A program made the translations under genes and the position numbers. From a virus, in IMG/VR virus record IMGVR_UViG_3300015198_000007, positions 1 through 27,054 of that record: a DNA stretch of 27,054 bases; one strand, 5' to 3'. The number at the start of each line of letters is the position of its first letter. Positions within the stretch are counted from its first letter, which is position 1. Positions 23,441 through 27,054 of the stretch are shown piece after piece. The notes beneath the pieces were generated by a model, which did not search any database, was not told where the DNA came from, and worked only from the letters and a program-made list of their open reading frames with translations.

Positions 23441-23454
23441 CGAGCAAGGGCGAA

Positions 23455-23476
23455 GGGGCGGCGCCGAATCCGCCCC
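23455..23476 (+). terminator. GC-rich hairpin after DUF932
   Basis: GGGGCGG (23455-23461) and CCGCCCC (23470-23476) form a perfect 7-bp stem with an 8-base loop, 15 bases past the DUF932 stop. No T-run follows, so it may only slow transcription or protect the message end. Confidence 0.45.
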
Positions 23477-23562
23477 GCATTGACTGGCTATCGAAGCCAA
23501 CCAACGTCGCGTCCTGCACCGATGGGCGCCTCAGCCCCACGAACGGGGAAAAAGAGAAAAAC

Positions 23563-24252
23563 GTGAAGACCGACTGGAAGCGGACTGCGCGAGGGCTGCT
23601 CGCCCTGGCTCAACGCGGTGGAACCGAGGCAGAGGCCCAAAACGCAGCCAAGGCTTTCGCGCAATTCTGCGCAGAAAACGGCGTGCTTGACGAGGTGAGC
23701 ACGTCGCGAGCGAAGCCGAAGATGATCGGGTCTGGCCGCGGACCAGGCTCCGCAACGAAAAGGTTGGATGCCTTCTATGACGGCCTCGCGCCGTCGTGGG
23801 TCGACCGCTACGGAAAAACAGTGACGTGGGGAGCCGACAGCTGGAAGGCCGCGCAGAAGTTCCACGCCATGCGTCGCGCAGGGTGCCGTTGGGACATGAG
23901 CGCCCAGAACTGGATCCCGAAGGAATCACACGAGCCGTTCGCATCCGTCCGCCAGCTGCCACCGGCGCCGGTTGGACCTCTCGTCGCACATGAACCACGG
24001 GTGGCCCCCGTGCTGACTTTGGTCAGCGGCTGCTCGCACTGCGGTGAGCCGCTCGACGCTCGAGCCAAGGACGGATGGTGCGGTCCTTGCGCTGCGATCA
24101 GGCCGGCACCAGTCGCGACCGCCTCGGCACCAGTCGCTACCGCGCTCGCAACCCGCATCAAGGGCTCGTGCTCGGCGAGCGGCTGCTCGTCATCTACGCA
24201 CGCCCGCGGCCTGTGCGCTCCCCACTACCGTCAAGCACGACAAACCGCTTGA
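23563..24252 (+). CDS. DUF2786-like protein with two C-terminal zinc-binding segments
   Basis: This 229-residue protein most likely starts at GTG 23563 after an AG-rich stretch (GGGGAAAAAGAG). The in-frame reading further upstream overlaps DUF932 and looks like a shadow. Residues 8-40 (ARGLLALAQRGGTEAEAQNA, then AKAFAQFCAENGV) resemble the helical N-terminus of DUF2786 proteins. A middle part (YGKTVTWGADSWKAAQKFHA) is of unknown type. Near the end CSHCGEPLDARAKDGWCGPC is a four-cysteine zinc ribbon, and CSASGC followed by ARGLCAPHYRQ is a second metal site found in many phage nucleic-acid-binding proteins. DNA or RNA binding is inferred. Its TGA lies inside the -35 box of the next promoter. 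Confidence 0.75.
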   Translation: MKTDWKRTARGLLALAQRGGTEAEAQNAAKAFAQFCAENGVLDEVSTSRAKPKMIGSGRGPGSATKRLDAFYDGLAPSWVDRYGKTVTWGADSWKAAQKFHAMRRAGCRWDMSAQNWIPKESHEPFASVRQLPPAPVGPLVAHEPRVAPVLTLVSGCSHCGEPLDARAKDGWCGPCAAIRPAPVATASAPVATALATRIKGSCSASGCSSSTHARGLCAPHYRQARQTA

Positions 24253-24277
24253 CGTTGCGAAGCGCTCCGATTCTAAT
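24249..24277 (+). promoter_or_regulatory. Second copy of the palindromic-spacer promoter
   Basis: TTGACG (24249-24254) and TCTAAT (24272-24277) are spaced by 17 bases. Across the 25 bases from the C before TTGACG, 23 match the promoter at 22297. The spacer holds CGAAGCGCTCCG at 24258-24269, again palindromic at 10 of 12 positions. The ATG of the next gene begins 9 bases past the -10 box, so the message should have almost no leader. Confidence 0.72.
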
Positions 24278-24285
24278 GCGCCGCC

Positions 24286-24489
24286 ATGACAACCCATCGA
24301 AAGAATCCAGCTGCCGTCGCTCTCGGTCGTCGCGGCGGCAGCGCCAACACTCTCGCTCAGCGCGCCCAGCGCCAAGCCGCAGCCAGGCACGCCGGGCGAC
24401 CGCGCGAGCAGCTTCCCTGCATCCACTGCAAGCGACAGACGCTCAGGCGCGACAGCAGCCGGCGCCCGTCGTGCGGCGGCGAGGATTGA
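24286..24489 (+). CDS. Small zinc-finger protein, probably from a leaderless message
   Basis: This 67-residue protein begins at ATG 24286, only 9 bases after a -10 box. The opening (KNPAAVALGRRGGSANTLAQ) is a motif often seen at the start of small phage proteins, which supports this start. The C-terminus has CIHC and, 15 residues on, a single Cys (PSCGGED), plus many Arg and Lys, suggesting a small nucleic-acid-binding metal site that may be incomplete. No ribosome site can fit between the predicted transcription start and the ATG. It ends one base before the ASCH gene, so the two are probably translated together. Confidence 0.7.
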   Translation: MTTHRKNPAAVALGRRGGSANTLAQRAQRQAAARHAGRPREQLPCIHCKRQTLRRDSSRRPSCGGED

Positions 24490-24490
24490 C

Positions 24491-24907
24491 ATGCAAGCCC
24501 TGACCCTCATCCGCCCTTGGTGCTGCGCGATCGCCGAGCTGGGCAAGGTGATCGAGAATAGGTCTTGGAGCCCGAGCGAGGCAGCGATGGGGCAGCGCAT
24601 CGCGATCCACGCCGGTCGAAAGTGGGACGAGACTGCTCTCGACTTCATCCGTCAAGCGAGCTCCCTGCCGCCAGCCGAGACCGAAGCCGCCCTCGATCGC
24701 GCCCGCAACCGCGACGGTGCGATCGTCGCGACAGCGCTCCTCGTGCGCGTCGTCTATGAATCGAGCAGCCCGTGGTTCGTTGGCCCTCGGGGTTGGGTGC
24801 TGGCCGACGTGCGCCCGCTCGCCAAGCCCGTGCCTTGCCGTGGGGCCCAATCGCTTTGGACTGTTCCGCCCGATGCGGCCGAGGCCGTGCTCAACCAAAA
24901 CGGCTAG
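24491..24907 (+). CDS. ASCH-domain protein
   Basis: This 138-residue protein starts at ATG 24491, one base after the preceding TGA, with GAGG inside that gene's end. It fits the ASCH/PUA-like fold: MQALTLIRPWCCAIAELGKV at 1-20 then IENRSW, GQRIAIHAGRKWDETALDFI at 34-53, IVATALLVRVV, and WFVGPRGWVLADVRPLAKPV near the end. ASCH domains bind RNA or modified nucleotides, and some hydrolyse cytidine derivatives; none of these roles can be assigned here. It is the last gene of the plus-strand cassette and meets the opposing zinc-ribbon gene with a 4-base overlap of the stops. Confidence 0.85.
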   Translation: MQALTLIRPWCCAIAELGKVIENRSWSPSEAAMGQRIAIHAGRKWDETALDFIRQASSLPPAETEAALDRARNRDGAIVATALLVRVVYESSSPWFVGPRGWVLADVRPLAKPVPCRGAQSLWTVPPDAAEAVLNQNG

Positions 24908-25080
24908 CGAACCTCGACAGTCGATGTGCAGCGCTTCCCGTGCTGCGCAATCGCCTCGCTCGCCTCGTGGATCGACTGCGGCGGCGAGAACGGCACGACG
25001 TCATCGCAGGTTCGGCAGGTAAACGACTTTACCAGCGGCCATTCGTCGTCGGTCCACTCGATCCAGAAAGAGTTTCGCAT
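24904..25080 (-). CDS. Small zinc-ribbon protein
   Basis: This 58-residue protein starts at ATG 25080, directly abutting the TAG of the ABC-ATPase gene (TAGATG), which suggests coupled translation. It begins MRNSFWIEWTDDEWPLVKSF, then CRTCDD, and ends HEASEAIAQHGKRC plus seven residues. The Cys-X2-Cys and the later His/Cys pair could hold one zinc ion. The gene overlaps the convergent ASCH gene by 4 bases. No family was recognised. Acidic and aromatic residues near the start and the metal site suggest a protein-binding or nucleic-acid-binding helper. Confidence 0.65.
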   Translation of the reverse strand: MRNSFWIEWTDDEWPLVKSFTCRTCDDVVPFSPPQSIHEASEAIAQHGKRCTSTVEVR

Positions 25081-26211
25081 CTACGCCCCCAGCAGACGTT
25101 GCGCTTGAGTCAGATCCGCCATCGCCGGGCCGGCGTAGCGGAAGGTGGCGCAGGGCCTCGACGAGAACGAGCTGGCGCCTTTCTCGACGTTGGCGACGCG
25201 CCGCACGGCCGTTGCTCGCGTCACGCCCTTGACACCAGGCTCGTGCCGCAACTGCCACCGCGGCGACTTGTCGAATGACCGAATCAGCGCCGGGTGCGCC
25301 GGGTAAGTGTGCAGAATACGGTCCGTCGCCTTGTACGCAGCGCCGATCTGGTCGACAAGTGCCATCGCCAGACCGCACCCCTGCCAATCGGGTAGCGTTA
25401 CGAGTCGCGAAACGCCCTTGATATTGGCGATCCGCGAGTGCGGCTTGTGGATGACCCCAGCAAAGGCCGCCAGTCGGCCGTTCGCATAAAGCGCGAAGCA
25501 ACGAGCTGCTTTCGTCATCTCGGCACTCAAATAATGAAACGGAGCGAAGACCCGCCAGACTTCATATGGGACCCGCCGGACCTCGCACTCGATGGACGGT
25601 CGCCCTTGAAGCAACCTCCGCTGGAACGTCTGGTCAGCCATGTCGACGATCCAGTCGGGCTGGAGCCAGTCGATCACATCGTAGTGGCATGTCACCGCAA
25701 CGAGCTTGCGCTCCTTGCGTCGGATGAACTTCTGCACCGAATGGCTGACGATCTTTGCCACCTGCCGGTCGACAAACGAGGTGAACTCGTCCACCACGAT
25801 CGGCGACGCATCACTGAGCAGCGATTGGGCCACGTCGACGCGGAATTTCTCGCCGTTGGACAGCACCGAATACGGCCGCAGCCAGGCCGGGATCGTATTG
25901 AACCCGACCGATTGGCAAATCTCGCTGATATCCTGAATCGACCGGCCCGGCGCCAGCTCGTCAACCACCGGCCTCGGCCCCCATGTCGATGCGGGCGGCT
26001 CGCCGAAGACGTGCTTCATCACCGTGGACTTTCCGCTCCCGCTGGGCCCAACGATCAACCCGACCGACCAATCCATCGACTCGATCGGCATGTCGAACTT
26101 CCAAGAGAGGTGGCACTTTTCCTGCGCCGGCACATCGAACATCGCGGACACTTGTCTGGTGCGCGCGGAGTGCTGGATGCTGCTCTCGATCTCGACAGAT
26201 ACCTTTGGCAT
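25081..26211 (-). CDS. ABC-type ATPase fused to acetyltransferase-like domain (COG2401 type)
   Basis: This 376-residue protein starts at ATG 26211, eleven bases after the ParB-like stop, with AGGGG upstream. The first 205 residues hold an ABC ATPase: Walker A GPSGSGKST at 55-63, signature LSNGE at 117-121, Walker B IVVDEF at 138-143 and H-loop His176. No membrane domain is present, so it is not a transporter by itself. The rest is GNAT-like: YLSAEMTKAARCFALYANGR, then VSRLVTLPDWQGCGLAMALV at 267-286 as a likely acetyl-CoA loop. This architecture (COG2401) is known but poorly understood, and is often near ParB-like and terminase genes on phages. Its function is unknown. Confidence 0.85.
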   Translation of the reverse strand: MPKVSVEIESSIQHSARTRQVSAMFDVPAQEKCHLSWKFDMPIESMDWSVGLIVGPSGSGKSTVMKHVFGEPPASTWGPRPVVDELAPGRSIQDISEICQSVGFNTIPAWLRPYSVLSNGEKFRVDVAQSLLSDASPIVVDEFTSFVDRQVAKIVSHSVQKFIRRKERKLVAVTCHYDVIDWLQPDWIVDMADQTFQRRLLQGRPSIECEVRRVPYEVWRVFAPFHYLSAEMTKAARCFALYANGRLAAFAGVIHKPHSRIANIKGVSRLVTLPDWQGCGLAMALVDQIGAAYKATDRILHTYPAHPALIRSFDKSPRWQLRHEPGVKGVTRATAVRRVANVEKGASSFSSRPCATFRYAGPAMADLTQAQRLLGA

Positions 26212-26222
26212 TAGGGCGCCCC

Positions 26223-26807
26223 TCAGACGATCAAGGGTTTGCAGGAAATGCCGAGCGCCTCGATCGTTCCCATCATCTCGGCCTGCTGTTCTTCGCTGAC
26301 GCACTCGATCAAAAGTTGAAAGCGAAGCCCGTCGAGCTGCGGCGACGTGTCCGGCTCGTCTGCGGCATCGCCCTCGGCGCCCAACATCTTCTCCAGTTCT
26401 GTCTCGCTGAAGCCGGAGTCTTCCAAGTCTGCCTCACCCGCCCGCAGCTCCCTGAGCACCTCGGCGAGTTCGTCCTCATCCCATTCGGCCTCTTCGCCGA
26501 CTCGGTTGTCCGCCAGCGCGAGCAGGTGAGCGTCGGCCGGGTCGAGGTCCAAATAGCGGACCGGAACCTTCTCGATTTTGAGCTTGATGGCGGCCTTGAG
26601 GCGCGTGTGTCCTGCGATCAGTTCGCCGTCCTGCTTGCGCGCGAGCAGCGGCGCGCCGAACCCAAACCGCTTGATCGACTTCATCACCTTGGCCACCGCC
26701 GCGTCGTTCTTGCGCGGGTTCTTCGCCCAGGGCTTCAGCTTTTCGACCGACACCCACTCGGCCGCGGCCTCGCCCTCGGTTGGCTTGTCGATTGACTTTT
26801 TCGCCAA
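26223..26807 (-). CDS. ParB-like nuclease-fold protein
   Basis: This 194-residue protein probably starts at TTG 26807, with GAGAGG six bases upstream; an in-frame ATG at 26852 would add 15 residues but has no clear site. Residues 18-105 form a ParB/sulfiredoxin fold: WVSVEKLKPWAKNPRKND, FGAPLLARKQDGELIAGHTR (the box II motif), and VPVRYLDLDPADAHLLALAD. A helical part (DEDELAEVLRELRAG) follows. Residues 158-194 (LDGLRFQLLIECVSEEQQAE) form a small extra domain. Phage copies often modify packaging-end DNA or regulate late genes rather than partition plasmids. A motif for DNA methylation was not seen. Confidence 0.85.
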   Translation of the reverse strand: MAKKSIDKPTEGEAAAEWVSVEKLKPWAKNPRKNDAAVAKVMKSIKRFGFGAPLLARKQDGELIAGHTRLKAAIKLKIEKVPVRYLDLDPADAHLLALADNRVGEEAEWDEDELAEVLRELRAGEADLEDSGFSETELEKMLGAEGDAADEPDTSPQLDGLRFQLLIECVSEEQQAEMMGTIEALGISCKPLIV

Positions 26808-26891
26808 TGAAAACCTCTCAATTCCATAAACCTGACAGCGTGTGTGCGTCATTGGGAACGGTCGGAAGACCCGGTCGACCTACCTTTTTGA

Positions 26892-26915
26892 CCCGCCCTA
26901 CCCCTACCGGGCGGG
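26892..26915. repeat. GC-rich inverted repeat between HNH and ParB-like genes
   Basis: CCCGCCC (26892-26898) and GGGCGGG (26909-26915) are a perfect 7-bp inverted repeat with a 10-base loop, next to a run of five T on the plus strand. The T-run is on the wrong side for a minus-strand terminator. A packaging-site role is possible because HNH genes often lie next to cos sites. Confidence 0.4.
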
Positions 26916-26954
26916 CCCCTTGGCCCCCAGGCCTTGCGGAGCGGGGCGCGACGG

Positions 26955-27054
26955 TCACCCGTGCCCAAACCCACCATCGGTGCAGGCGGTCTTGCGGCTG
27001 TGCGCCCCGCAGCCACCTGTGCCGCATAGGGTCTGCAGGTTGCCCGGGTCGAGC
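26955..27054 (-). CDS. HNH endonuclease, C-terminal end only
   Basis: A minus-strand frame enters from the right edge and ends at TGA 26955 after 32 residues. It reads LDPGNLQTLCGTGGCGAHSR, then KTACTDGGFGHG. The sequence N-L-Q-T-L-C, a second Cys, then H-S-R-K-T is the end of an HNH nuclease: the Asn and final His belong to the catalytic and metal site, and the cysteines to the structural zinc. Phage HNH proteins next to terminase genes help cut or pack cos DNA. The rest of the gene, including its start, is outside the window. It is not visible by length alone; the motif decides it. Confidence 0.72.
   Translation of the reverse strand, partial: LDPGNLQTLCGTGGCGAHSRKTACTDGGFGHG

Noticed and set aside
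22319-23500. Minus-strand open frame of 393 codons
   Set aside because: It is antisense to the well-supported DUF932 gene and has shadow composition.
25081-26211. ABC transporter subunit
   Set aside because: No membrane-spanning partner is nearby, and the ATPase is fused to an acetyltransferase-like domain, which fits the COG2401 type instead.
26885-26915. Intrinsic terminator at the GC-rich inverted repeat
   Set aside because: For minus-strand transcripts the stem is followed by an A-run, not a U-run, and for plus-strand transcripts the T-run precedes the stem.

Overview
The window is a high-GC stretch of a tailed double-stranded DNA phage or prophage with a long non-contractile-type tail module. 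It carries the packaging, head, neck and tail genes of an HK97-like siphovirus. No host gene, integrase, attachment site, tRNA, rRNA or CRISPR array was seen, so phage versus prophage cannot be settled here. The DUF2460/DUF2163 tail-tip pair, Gram-negative-type signal peptides and strong GGAG-type ribosome sites point to a proteobacterial host; this is inference.

Layout, read along the minus strand from right to left. First comes the 3' end of an HNH endonuclease gene (26955-27054), then a ParB-like protein, an ABC ATPase fused to an acetyltransferase-like domain, and a 58-residue zinc-ribbon protein. A short plus-strand cassette (22370-24907) follows, facing the other way: DUF932, a DUF2786-like zinc-ribbon protein, a small zinc-finger protein and an ASCH-domain protein. 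It has two nearly identical promoter/operator copies. Next is the main late operon: small and large terminase, a small protein, an exported Ig-like protein, portal, ClpP-like prohead protease, major capsid protein, a decoration-type protein, head-tail connector, gp10-like neck protein and a probable tail terminator.

Between the neck genes and the tail tube gene sits a 6.2-kb accessory block (6170-12346) of eight genes. Four or five of them begin with a signal peptide or hydrophobic anchor, and several are cysteine-rich. They include a secreted esterase of the PHB-depolymerase/feruloyl-esterase type, a protein built of about fourteen 20-residue repeats, and several beta-rich virion-like proteins. 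This block, with the sixth exported protein between terminase and portal, is the most unusual part of the window.

After the block come the tail tube, the gpG/gpGT chaperone pair with a probable -1 frameshift, a 592-residue tape measure, a DUF2460 distal-tail protein with a carbohydrate-binding-like insert, a DUF2163/BR0599 hub protein, and the start of a tail-tip protein that runs off the left edge.

Genes are packed tightly, with many 4-base stop/start overlaps and frequent GTG or TTG starts, which suggests translational coupling along one long late transcript. Several structural proteins (connector, tail tube, distal tail, tail tip and the 217-residue accessory protein) carry inserted beta-domains, so domain insertion is a recurrent theme of this phage.
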